Virus record (IMG/VR): IMGVR_UViG_3300017773_000177
Coordinates: 1 to 21,526 of that record
Source: a virus
Reading direction: 5' to 3' (one strand)
DNA: 21,526 nt
Every line of letters begins with the position of its first letter. The first letter of the stretch is position 1. This document shows, in pieces, positions 1 to 5,404 of the stretch. A program made the position numbers and the translations under genes. A model generated the notes under the pieces. It saw only the letters and a program-made list of their open reading frames with translations, did no database searches and was not told the origin of the DNA.

Positions 1-231
1 CCTAGTTCGTGGATAGACAAAAGACTTTGGGTTGCAAATCACTTGGGCCCTACAGCTAAAAAAAGACTTATTCTTACCCATAATAAAGGTCTTCTAGATG
101 GCGATGTATTGATAGATGATAACGTCTGGAATGGCGTAGAGGACTTTAAAGGTACTCACATACATTTTGGCCAAGATAGGTTTAAAGATTGGGCTTCAGT
201 ACTTAAGTTCATCGATAGTATATTTATATAA
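1..231 (+). CDS. 5'(3')-deoxyribonucleotidase, C-terminal part (5' truncated)
   Basis: The frame is open from the first base, so the N-terminus, including the catalytic DxD of the HAD fold, lies outside the window. The visible 76 residues match the C-terminal half of the phage/bacterial NT5C family of HAD phosphatases. They show a basic LILTHNK segment (motif III region), then LLDGDVLIDDN (the acidic motif IV that binds Mg2+), then a G-T-H-I-H-F strand near the end. Such enzymes remove the 5' phosphate from deoxynucleoside monophosphates in the cytoplasm and are common nucleotide-metabolism genes in T4-like phages. The family call rests on the LIDD motif and its surroundings. Substrate preference cannot be judged from this part. 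Confidence 0.75.
   Translation, partial: PSSWIDKRLWVANHLGPTAKKRLILTHNKGLLDGDVLIDDNVWNGVEDFKGTHIHFGQDRFKDWASVLKFIDSIFI
219..228 (+). promoter_or_regulatory. late-promoter-like box TATATTTATA
   Basis: TATATTTATA lies inside the last codons of the nucleotidase, 4 nt before the start of the next gene. The same ten bases recur at 6777 and 8421, both directly upstream of structural genes. Promoter function is inferred from recurrence only. If it is a -10 box, the gene at 233 would be almost leaderless, so this copy is less convincing than the others. Confidence 0.3.
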
Positions 232-232
232 G

Positions 233-496
233 ATGAAACACATGTTCGAGCCCAAAGATATTAAAAATATAGCATCTTTTATTAAAGATACTGCTGCAAC
301 CCAAGCCTATGACATCTTAGTAAAGGATGGTCCTGGTACGTTTGGTGAGGACTTTCCAGTTAATACGTTTATTTCAAAACTTATAGATCACTATTCTGGA
401 AAGGAAGATTATCACAAATGTGCCAAGCTTCAAAGCATTCAAGAAATATGGGTAACCAGTAAACTATTATCAGAATTCACAAAAACTTCGGAATAA
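233..496 (+). CDS. hypothetical protein (87 aa)
   Basis: I do not recognise this protein. It is a soluble, mixed-charge 87-residue polypeptide with no signal peptide or membrane segment. It looks helical, with segments IKNIASFIKDTAATQAYDIL near the N-terminus and LQSIQEIWVTSKLLSEF at the C-terminus. I chose the ATG at 233 because the previous gene stops at 229-231. An in-frame ATG at 242 is an alternative, and neither has a clear Shine-Dalgarno sequence. Longer versions of the frame would run back into the nucleotidase and are unlikely. It is followed by an intergenic promoter-like region, so it probably ends a transcription unit that includes the nucleotidase. Confidence 0.65.
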   Translation: MKHMFEPKDIKNIASFIKDTAATQAYDILVKDGPGTFGEDFPVNTFISKLIDHYSGKEDYHKCAKLQSIQEIWVTSKLLSEFTKTSE

Positions 497-528
497 TTTT
501 TTTATGTCGAAAAGTTTTATTATATTGT
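493..528 (+). promoter_or_regulatory. promoter-like region, T-tract plus TATATTG box
   Basis: Directly after the stop codon comes AATAATTTTTTTAT, then 15 nt, then TATATTG (521-527). The same layout, with the same 15-nt spacing, occurs at 3728-3761, and a close variant at 19528-19561. The box resembles the Bacteroidetes -7 element (TAnnTTTG). The leader to the ATG at 557 would be about 25 nt and has no clear ribosome binding site. Confidence 0.45.
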
Positions 529-556
529 ATTAATTATAAACACTAAATATTTTCTT

Positions 557-886
557 ATGAGAAAAACAAATTACTCAGGTGGTTCTAACAAGAACCAAAC
601 ACGTTCTAAATTCGATCCAAAACGCTTTGGTAAGCATTGGGGTACTATTGATTTTAAATTGGCAAAAGGTCGTAAGGCTAAAGTAGCTATTGAACCTGCA
701 AATCAACCTCTTATAGGTTCATTATGTATTGCAGGTAAAGAAATTGAAATAACTTTTTCTGAAGCCAATAAAATTATGGAAACTTTAAATGATGCTAAAC
801 ATCAATATAATGTTGCTAAGCGAATTGGCATGTTGGATGCTGGAACTGGCACTCCTGATAACATAGAGGTTACAACTTATGAATAG
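557..886 (+). CDS. hypothetical protein (109 aa), basic N-terminus
   Basis: I do not recognise a family. The first 50 residues are polar and rich in Lys, Arg and Asn (MRKTNYSGGSNKNQTRSKF and onward), suggesting nucleic acid or surface binding. A central IAGKEIEITFSEANKIMETLNDA segment looks like a strand followed by a helix. There is no membrane segment. It is the first gene behind the promoter-like region at 493-528. Its stop codon overlaps the start of the next gene by 8 nt, so the two are probably co-transcribed and translationally coupled. Confidence 0.65.
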   Translation: MRKTNYSGGSNKNQTRSKFDPKRFGKHWGTIDFKLAKGRKAKVAIEPANQPLIGSLCIAGKEIEITFSEANKIMETLNDAKHQYNVAKRIGMLDAGTGTPDNIEVTTYE

Positions 887-1115
887 TATTATCGCAATAG
901 CCTTAGGTGCAATAGCAGGTGGTGTAGCCACCTCTATGTACTATGGTCGAAAAATGAACACTGTTATGACATCATTATTAGATACCAGAACAGTTAATAA
1001 ATTGTTAAGAGAGCATACGTCTAAATTAGATGAAAAAAAATCCGCAAAAAAACAAAGTCACAAACGCCCAGCTAAGAAGCGTAGCCAAAAACAACGGACT
1101 GCAACAAAGTCTTAA
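879..1115 (+). CDS. small membrane-anchored protein with basic tail (78 aa)
   Basis: Residues 3-22 form one small-residue-rich hydrophobic helix (IIAIALGAIAGGVATSMYYG), followed by a soluble linker and a very basic C-terminus (EKKSAKKQSHKRPAKKRSQK) that could bind nucleic acid or acidic lipids. The start is supported by GAGG at 866-869, nine bases before the ATG, and it overlaps the end of the previous gene. The last 86 nt are shared in another frame with the gene starting at 1030. No family is recognised. Single-helix basic proteins of this kind occur in many phages without known roles. Confidence 0.6.
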   Translation: MNSIIAIALGAIAGGVATSMYYGRKMNTVMTSLLDTRTVNKLLREHTSKLDEKKSAKKQSHKRPAKKRSQKQRTATKS

Positions 1116-1374
1116 TAATATTTTTAGTGCTAGCTTTTCACCTGACGATGATGTAATTAGAAAATTTAATTATATATCTTCTTTGGTTGGTGACAACATT
1201 AGAAAATCTAAAGACTCTGCTAATTTTGATACTGAAGATTTTAAATCTGATGCTTCTACATTATTAAATTTAAAAATGAAATATGAAGCAACTATGATTA
1301 AGGATACTAAAGATCTTAAATTAGCAAATAAAATATATAACAAGCATAAGCGGTTATCTGCTCTAATGTCTTGA
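1030..1374 (+). CDS. hypothetical protein (114 aa) overlapping the upstream gene
   Basis: Residues 30-114 look like a genuine soluble, helical, charged protein (for example FNYISSLVGDNIRKSKDSAN and LNLKMKYEATMIKDTKDLKL). The only ATG upstream of this segment is at 1030, inside the preceding gene. This gives an unusually long 86-nt overlap in a different frame. No Shine-Dalgarno sequence precedes 1030, so either translation is coupled to the upstream gene or a non-ATG start further down is used. It ends just before the tmRNA acceptor segment. No family is recognised. Confidence 0.55.
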   Translation: MKKNPQKNKVTNAQLRSVAKNNGLQQSLNNIFSASFSPDDDVIRKFNYISSLVGDNIRKSKDSANFDTEDFKSDASTLLNLKMKYEATMIKDTKDLKLANKIYNKHKRLSALMS

Positions 1375-1383
1375 TATTTATTA
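1374..1383 (+). promoter_or_regulatory. possible promoter box for the tmRNA (ATATTTATTA)
   Basis: ATATTTAT at 1374-1381 resembles the recurrent TATATTTATA box and starts within the stop codon of the upstream gene. A transcript beginning a few bases later would start near the two G residues at 1385-1386, just before the tmRNA acceptor segment. The match is imperfect and the DNA is AT-rich, so this is tentative. The tmRNA could instead be processed out of the upstream gene's transcript. Confidence 0.25.
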
Positions 1384-1447
1384 TGGATCGAAGTACTTTT
1401 ATTAGCTACTCTATTGGACGCGGGTTCGATTCCCGCCATCTCCACCA

Positions 1448-1465
1448 AGTGACAACTAACAATAT
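1448..1465 (+). other. tmRNA intervening spacer
   Basis: These 18 nt separate the CCA end of the acceptor segment from the first G of the coding segment. In permuted tmRNAs such a linker is removed from the precursor, leaving two RNAs held by base pairing. Here RNase P would cut before G1466, and 3' trimming would leave CCA at 1445-1447. Confidence 0.75.
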
Positions 1466-1519
1466 GGGGATGACTGGCTTTGACAAAGAGATAAGGATTT
1501 AAGGAAGATCACGTTAACT

Positions 1520-1552
1520 GGCGAATCAGTTTACATGGCAATGGCTGCTTAG
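1520..1552 (+). other. tmRNA proteolysis tag frame, GESVYMAMAA
   Basis: Reading from GGC at 1520 gives G-E-S-V-Y-M-A-M-A-A and then TAG at 1550-1552. The five bases before the resume codon are TAACT. U at -5 and A at -4 match the positions known to set the resume codon in Escherichia coli (UAGUC). The small hydrophobic -AA terminus is the classical ClpXP degradation signal. The GExxY pattern resembles tags of Bacteroidetes, and the -AMAA end resembles the Chlorobium tag. The resume codon is assigned by this resemblance, so the N-terminal limit of the tag is less sure than its end. Confidence 0.75.
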
Positions 1553-1558
1553 GCACCC

Positions 1559-1597
1559 TGACCCAAACGGTTTAAAAGAGGTCATGTCGTAAAAACC
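1559..1597 (+). other. H-type pseudoknot in the tmRNA coding piece
   Basis: Stem 1 is TGACC (1559-1563) with GGTCA (1580-1584). Inside its loop, GGTTT (1569-1573) can pair with AAACC (1593-1597) downstream. This makes a typical H-type pseudoknot just after the tag stop codon, the place where tmRNAs carry PK2. The pairing is read by eye and unfolded alternatives have not been scored. Confidence 0.6.
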
Positions 1598-1622
1598 TCG
1601 GTTGGTGGTAGGAAATTTTTAA

Positions 1623-2150
1623 ATGGATAAATCAGGCTATAATATTATTTGGAAAATGGAAGACGTAAAACAATACGAGTCTTTATGGGCTTTTACTGAT
1701 GATGATCTTAAATCTATTTTTGTAGATGGTGTAGACCAAGGTTGGTATAATGATTTTTTAAATTGTGTAGTAGATGATGTAGTTTTAGGTCATGAAAAGC
1801 CAAGTATAATAGATTCAGCAAATTCAGATTGGACTTCATCTACTACTTCTATGACTGATGATGAGTATGATGCTTATATTGAATGGTCTGAGCAATCCGC
1901 CCAGAGCAAAAGTTCTGAAACAAGACCAAATATTAATTTCGATTTTATTTTTGAACCTGAAGATGATTTTGGTATAACTGTAACCCTCGTTGGTGATAAG
2001 TTAGCAATAACTTCTGAAGACTTAAAAGTTTTAGATGACTTAAAAGAAATCTTTGTTAAGGCTGGTAATATTTGCTGTGACCATTATAAGAAAAAATATA
2101 AAGGTATAATTTTTCACACTTATGTATTTATAATAGAAAACCAATTATAA
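1623..2150 (+). CDS. hypothetical acidic protein (175 aa)
   Basis: I do not recognise this protein. It is acidic and soluble, rich in Asp and Glu (for example FTDDDLKSIFVDGVDQGWYN and MTDDEYDAYIEWSEQS). A low-complexity Ser/Thr stretch lies near residues 75-85, and residues 103-120 look like strands (FDFIFEPEDDFGITVTLVG). The C-terminus is more basic (DHYKKKYKG). AGGAAA (1610-1615) lies about eight bases before the ATG, so the ribosome binding site directly abuts the estimated end of the tmRNA coding piece. This suggests the tmRNA and this gene share a transcript. Confidence 0.65.
   Translation: MDKSGYNIIWKMEDVKQYESLWAFTDDDLKSIFVDGVDQGWYNDFLNCVVDDVVLGHEKPSIIDSANSDWTSSTTSMTDDEYDAYIEWSEQSAQSKSSETRPNINFDFIFEPEDDFGITVTLVGDKLAITSEDLKVLDDLKEIFVKAGNICCDHYKKKYKGIIFHTYVFIIENQL
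2125..2132 (+). promoter_or_regulatory. weak promoter-like box TATTTATA
   Basis: TATTTATA lies in the last codons of the preceding gene and would give a leader of about 28 nt to the ATG at 2167. A second copy (2160-2167) overlaps that start codon and cannot act as its -10 box. The assignment rests only on similarity to the boxes at 6777 and 8421. Confidence 0.2.
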
Positions 2151-2166
2151 GCTTATACTTATTTAT

Positions 2167-3144
2167 ATGAAATTAAAATTATTCCCATATATGATAGCTT
2201 TATCTGCATTGGCGGTATCAGCCTCAGCAGCAGCTTATTCAGTTTATGGCCTTAGCCAACTATTTGCCGGAGCATCTTTAGCTGTTATTATAATGGCAAG
2301 TTCTCTAGAAGTATCTAAACTAGTAATAGCATCTGCTCTATATCAATATTGGAATGATCTTAATAGATATATAAGAACCTATCTAATAGTAGCTATTTTA
2401 GTTTTGATTACAATTACTTCTGGTGGTATATATGGATTCCTATCCGGAGCTTACCAACAGACTGCTGCAGAATCGGAATTAGTCTCTAAGAATCTAGATA
2501 TTCTTAAAACTAAACAAAATAGATATTCGAGTAGATTGACTAATGAAACAACCAAAGTAAATAGTCTTACAACATCCCTTTCTAATCCAACTAAAATCCA
2601 ATATGTGGATAAAGAAACTGGACAGCTAGTAACTACAACATCATATAAACAAAGAAAGTTGTTAGAGACCCAGCTATTAAAATCTGAATTAAATGTTTCT
2701 AATTTAACCGACTCTATTTCATTATATGATTCTAAGATTTTAAATATGCAGTATAGTAATCAAGCAGCCAGAGAATTAGGGCCTTTAAAATACATGGCTT
2801 CTTTAATGAATAAACCAATGGAGTCGATAATAAATTGGTTTATGTTACTAATTATTTTTGTATTTGATCCTTTAGCTATTGTTTTGGTTGTTGTAGCTAA
2901 TATGGCTTTTTTAAAACTTAAACCTAAAGTAGCTCCTGTTGAATACTTTAATGCTAGAAATAAAAAATTAGAACAAATAGTTGAATCTAAACCCAAAGAA
3001 CCCCAAATAGAAAAAATTGTTGAATATAGAAATAATCCTATTGTATTGGAAACTCTATTGCAATTAATACACAGAAATCCAGAATTTTCTGCTGAGTTCG
3101 AAGAAAAATTAAAAAATCAATTTTATGGCGAAGAAAACAAATAA
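2167..3144 (+). CDS. four-helix membrane protein with long coiled coil (325 aa)
   Basis: Three hydrophobic segments lie near the N-terminus (about residues 7-28, 33-60 and 70-93). A polar region of about 120 residues with heptad-like patterning (KNLDILKTKQNRYSSRLTN and onward) follows, then a fourth membrane helix at about 222-248. The C-terminal 75 residues are charged and partly Pro/Lys/Glu-rich (ESKPKEPQIEKIVEY). With an even number of helices, both ends lie on the same side, and the coiled coil would sit on the other side of the membrane. I do not recognise a family with confidence. Bacteroidetes DUF4407-type proteins share this general plan, but I cannot show homology. The size and shape suggest sensing, scaffolding or superinfection control rather than a simple holin. 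The start at 2167 lacks a Shine-Dalgarno sequence. Confidence 0.7.
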   Translation: MKLKLFPYMIALSALAVSASAAAYSVYGLSQLFAGASLAVIIMASSLEVSKLVIASALYQYWNDLNRYIRTYLIVAILVLITITSGGIYGFLSGAYQQTAAESELVSKNLDILKTKQNRYSSRLTNETTKVNSLTTSLSNPTKIQYVDKETGQLVTTTSYKQRKLLETQLLKSELNVSNLTDSISLYDSKILNMQYSNQAARELGPLKYMASLMNKPMESIINWFMLLIIFVFDPLAIVLVVVANMAFLKLKPKVAPVEYFNARNKKLEQIVESKPKEPQIEKIVEYRNNPIVLETLLQLIHRNPEFSAEFEEKLKNQFYGEENK

Positions 3145-3730
3145 AGTTACCAAAATCAAAGGCGCAAAAAAATATGTAGCCGTTGTAGTTAAAGATCAAA
3201 AAGCATTTGATAAAAAATGTGAACATCGTGTAGTTTATAGAAGAGGAAGCAAATGGAATCAAGATCCAGATCTAACTTATAGATATATGGATTGTAAACT
3301 ATGTGGTCAAGAATCTCAAGTTGGAAATAGAGCCACCGCTGCTACATGTAGTCAGTGTGTTAATTCTATGGTTGAAGCACCAAGTATAGGTAAACAAAAA
3401 ATAGTTACTGGTCGTCCTGCTGGTTGGCATTGGAAAGCAGTTTTTGTAGATAAAGACGGAACTGTTTATCACCGAGGAGTAGAACAACCTAAACTAAAAG
3501 GTACTCTAAAGCCTACAAACATAGAACCTAAAAAAAGAATTAGAAAGCGTGACAAGCAAAAAGTAATCCAGGAAGCTATCCAAAGAATTGCAAAGCTAAA
3601 GAGAAAGCTACCTAAGACTAGATTCAAAAAGGATAAAAAACCTATTGAAGCACAATTAAAAAAACTTCAAAAAATTGCTCAAGGTAAATTTCCTAAGAAT
3701 TTTTCCATCCCTGAATTTATGGCTGAATAA
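3125..3730 (+). CDS. zinc-ribbon protein with basic C-terminus (201 aa)
   Basis: A probable zinc ribbon lies at about residues 57-79: CKLCG, then ATCSQC 17-20 residues later, giving a CxxC...CxxC set. Another Cys-x-His pair (KCEHR) lies near residue 33. The last 80 residues are very basic and helical (KKRIRKRDKQKVIQEAIQRI), which suggests RNA or DNA binding. It starts within the 3' end of the membrane protein gene (20-nt overlap) without a Shine-Dalgarno sequence, pointing to coupled translation. No named family is recognised. A role in transcription or nucleic acid packaging is a guess from the charge and the ribbon. Confidence 0.65.
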   Translation: MAKKTNKVTKIKGAKKYVAVVVKDQKAFDKKCEHRVVYRRGSKWNQDPDLTYRYMDCKLCGQESQVGNRATAATCSQCVNSMVEAPSIGKQKIVTGRPAGWHWKAVFVDKDGTVYHRGVEQPKLKGTLKPTNIEPKKRIRKRDKQKVIQEAIQRIAKLKRKLPKTRFKKDKKPIEAQLKKLQKIAQGKFPKNFSIPEFMAE

Positions 3731-3762
3731 TTTTTTTATTCAAAATATTTTTCTTATATTTA
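3728..3762 (+). promoter_or_regulatory. promoter-like region, T-tract plus TATATTTA box
   Basis: AATAATTTTTTTAT overlaps the stop of the previous gene and is followed after 15 nt by TATATTTA (3755-3762). The 18-base string ATATTTTTCTTATATTTA at 3745-3762 is repeated exactly at 19544-19561 upstream of the primase. The leader to the ATG at 3794 is about 25 nt and contains AAAGGAA (3781-3787), a good ribosome binding site. Confidence 0.5.
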
Positions 3763-3793
3763 GATCTATTAGATTAGACTAAAGGAAATCACT

Positions 3794-4006
3794 ATGGATA
3801 AAATTATTTATGAAAGATCTGACAAGTCTATGGAACCTCAAAAAATTGTATTTGAAGTTTCTCCTGATTTGTCCTTGAAAGATTTTAAATTAAATTGTAT
3901 TCGAATGGCTCAAGCATTAGGGTATAGTACCGAAACAATAAAAAAAGAATTTAACTATGTTGGAGAGTCTAGTGACCCTTCACAACTAAAATTATTATTT
4001 GGCTAG
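3794..4006 (+). CDS. small hypothetical protein (70 aa)
   Basis: I do not recognise this 70-residue soluble protein. A strand-like segment (QKIVFEVSPD) leads into a helix (LSLKDFKLNCIRMAQALGYS). The start is supported by AAAGGAA six bases upstream, and it is the first gene behind the promoter-like region at 3728-3762. The next gene, the ClpP-like protease, starts one base after its stop codon. Translation of the two is probably coupled, and this small protein may act with the protease, although nothing in its sequence shows that directly. Confidence 0.65.
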   Translation: MDKIIYERSDKSMEPQKIVFEVSPDLSLKDFKLNCIRMAQALGYSTETIKKEFNYVGESSDPSQLKLLFG

Positions 4007-4007
4007 T

Positions 4008-4658
4008 ATGAAAAAAGAAGAAAATCTTTATGACGAACCGGATTTGGAAACTCCAAAAACCGAAGAAGAAGAACCTCAAGTAAGCTTTGTATTGGGCGGT
4101 CAAGAACCTCCTGGTCCTGATATGCAAGAAATGGATTCTGGCTTATCTATAAAAGACTCTTTGCTTTATTTTATAGGTAGTGTAGATGAATTTTCTTTAT
4201 TAGACTTTATGGCAAAGACTCGAACCATATTAAAAAATAGACCTGAAGAAAATGCTAAAGACCCAATAAGTGTTGTTATAGATTCCTTTGGTGGCGATGT
4301 TTATTCTACTTTAGGTATTATAGATTTTATGGAAAACTTAGAGGTCCCGGTTAATACAATAGCCAGAGGTAGATGTATGTCTGCAGCAGCAATCATATTG
4401 GCATGTGGTACTGGTGATAGGATTGCTTCGAAAAGAACTAGTCTGATGTTACATAATAGTTCCGGTGGAGCTTCAGGTACTGCAAGAGAAATTAGAATTA
4501 ATATAGAACATCATGACAATCTTGATAGTGAATTATATTCTATTCTTGCTGACAAAACAAAAAAGCCAGAATCTTGGTGGAAAGAAAATTTAAGAAATGA
4601 TTTATATATAAATGCTGACAAAGCTTTAGAGCTAGGTATAATAGATTCAATAGGATAA
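4008..4658 (+). CDS. clpP: ClpP-like serine protease (216 aa)
   Basis: This is a self-compartmentalising serine protease of the ClpP fold. After about 45 acidic, disordered-looking residues, the core carries VVIDSFGGDVYSTLGIID (canonical substrate-groove GG motif), Ser125 in GRCMSAAAI, His149 in MLHNSSGG and Asp198 in RNDLYI. The Ser-His and His-Asp spacings (24 and 49) fit Escherichia coli ClpP (25 and 49), so the triad looks intact. Family members assemble as double heptamers and rely on a ClpX- or ClpA-type unfoldase; none is seen here, so a host unfoldase may be used. I chose the ATG at 4008 rather than an upstream TTG. The acidic N-terminal extension is not typical of the bacterial enzyme. 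In phages ClpP-like proteins may also process capsid proteins, but no capsid genes are in view. Confidence 0.85.
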   Translation: MKKEENLYDEPDLETPKTEEEEPQVSFVLGGQEPPGPDMQEMDSGLSIKDSLLYFIGSVDEFSLLDFMAKTRTILKNRPEENAKDPISVVIDSFGGDVYSTLGIIDFMENLEVPVNTIARGRCMSAAAIILACGTGDRIASKRTSLMLHNSSGGASGTAREIRINIEHHDNLDSELYSILADKTKKPESWWKENLRNDLYINADKALELGIIDSIG

Positions 4659-4659
4659 T

Positions 4660-5403
4660 ATGAAGTTAACAGATAAGCAAATCACAGACAATTGGCAAAA
4701 ACTATTAGATATAGTCGAGTCTAGTTTTACTGGAAAAAGACAAAAAACTCTTTTAGCTATGTATGAGTTTTTCCAAGACCGCATGATAGTAGCTCCGGCA
4801 TCAGGATTGGAACATTATCATAATTGTTTTGAAGGTGGATATGTCGACCATGTTATTCGCGTAGTCGAATGTGCAAAAAAATTAGATGCTGCTTGGAATT
4901 CAATGGGTGCTCAAGACGAAGCTTATACTCAAGAGGAATTAATCTTTGCTGCACTTCACCATGACTTAGGTAAAGTAGGTGATCGTGAAAATCCATATTA
5001 CGTTCCAAACCCAAGCGAGTGGCATAGAAAAAATCAAGGTAAGATTTATGACTTCTGTGAAAATCTACAACACATGAGTGTTCCTGATCGCGCACTATTT
5101 TTACTTCAAGAGTTTGGAGTTCGGTATACTGCTAATGAAGCTATTGCAATCAGATGTGCTGATGGTTTATATGATGTAGCAAGTGAGGCTTACTTTAAGA
5201 CGTATAATCCTCAAAAAGAATTGCGCAATCATTTACCAATACTATTACATCATGCGGACCACATGGCTTCTAGAATAGAACATGATGCAGCTAAAAATAC
5301 CAAGCCATCTATTAAACCAAAAACTATTTCTAATACAAAAAAAACTGTTTCTAAAGCAAACGAAAAAGCAACAGATTTATTTAAAGATCTATTTGGAGAA
5401 TAA
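4660..5403 (+). CDS. HD-domain metal-dependent phosphohydrolase (247 aa)
   Basis: The HD signature is clear: His in EHYHNCFEGGYVDHV, the HHDLGK motif (His100-His101-Asp102) and a later HHADHMAS segment near residue 198. These would coordinate two metals. Such proteins hydrolyse phosphate esters of nucleotides; subgroups act on dNTPs, 5'-nucleotides, ppGpp or cyclic nucleotides, and the sequence does not tell which. The C-terminal 45 residues are Lys/Thr/Ser-rich and look disordered, ending in a short helix (ATDLFKDLFGE). AGGA at 4652-4655 supports the start, and the gene begins one base after the ClpP stop. HD hydrolases are frequent in T4-like phages, where they are usually thought to serve nucleotide supply. 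Confidence 0.8.
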   Translation: MKLTDKQITDNWQKLLDIVESSFTGKRQKTLLAMYEFFQDRMIVAPASGLEHYHNCFEGGYVDHVIRVVECAKKLDAAWNSMGAQDEAYTQEELIFAALHHDLGKVGDRENPYYVPNPSEWHRKNQGKIYDFCENLQHMSVPDRALFLLQEFGVRYTANEAIAIRCADGLYDVASEAYFKTYNPQKELRNHLPILLHHADHMASRIEHDAAKNTKPSIKPKTISNTKKTVSKANEKATDLFKDLFGE

Positions 5404-5404
5404 T

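Larger units (their letters stand above)
1385..1600 (+). ncRNA. ssrA: circularly permuted two-piece tmRNA (transfer-messenger RNA)
   Basis: The 3' half lies upstream of the 5' half. The acceptor segment (about 1385-1447) has a perfect T-arm (GCGGG 1420-1424, seven-base loop TTCGATT, CCCGC 1432-1436), then CATCTCC (1437-1443), discriminator A and encoded CCA (1445-1447). After an 18-nt spacer, GGGGATG (1466-1472) pairs with CATCTCC as a full 7-bp acceptor stem. Its third pair is G-U, the alanyl-tRNA synthetase identity signal. The text that follows, ACTGGCTTTGAC, resembles the conserved tmRNA D-like region. CAAAGAG (1484-1490) can pair with CTCT(A)TTG (1409-1416) as helix 2 with one bulge, joining the two pieces. 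A tag frame (1520-1552) and an H-type pseudoknot (1559-1597) complete the picture. Permuted tmRNAs are known in alphaproteobacteria, some betaproteobacteria and cyanobacteria. The outer ends are estimates. Confidence 0.88.

Noticed and set aside
1416-1447. T-arm and CCA end read as the tail of an ordinary tRNA
   Set aside because: No anticodon arm or D-arm lies upstream at the right distance; the matching 5' acceptor strand with a tmRNA-like D region is found downstream instead.
1170-1448. Minus-strand open frame of 92 codons
   Set aside because: It is antisense to the gene at 1030-1374 and to the tmRNA acceptor segment, with no ribosome binding site and no neighbours on that strand.
1495-1517. 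Possible PK1 pseudoknot between tmRNA helix 2 and the tag (GAT/ATC with TTAA/TTAA)
   Set aside because: The stems are only three and four weak pairs, so chance is likely; not listed as a feature.
3999-4007. Upstream TTG start for the ClpP-like gene
   Set aside because: The ATG at 4008, one base after the preceding stop, is the more natural start; the extra three residues add nothing recognisable.
4853-5095. Minus-strand open frame opposite the HD gene
   Set aside because: It is antisense to conserved HD motifs, without independent start signals.
5282-5404. Longer N-terminus for the small coiled-coil protein
   Set aside because: The extension lies within the HD gene, and the ATG at 5405 has GGAG at good spacing and begins a clean membrane helix.
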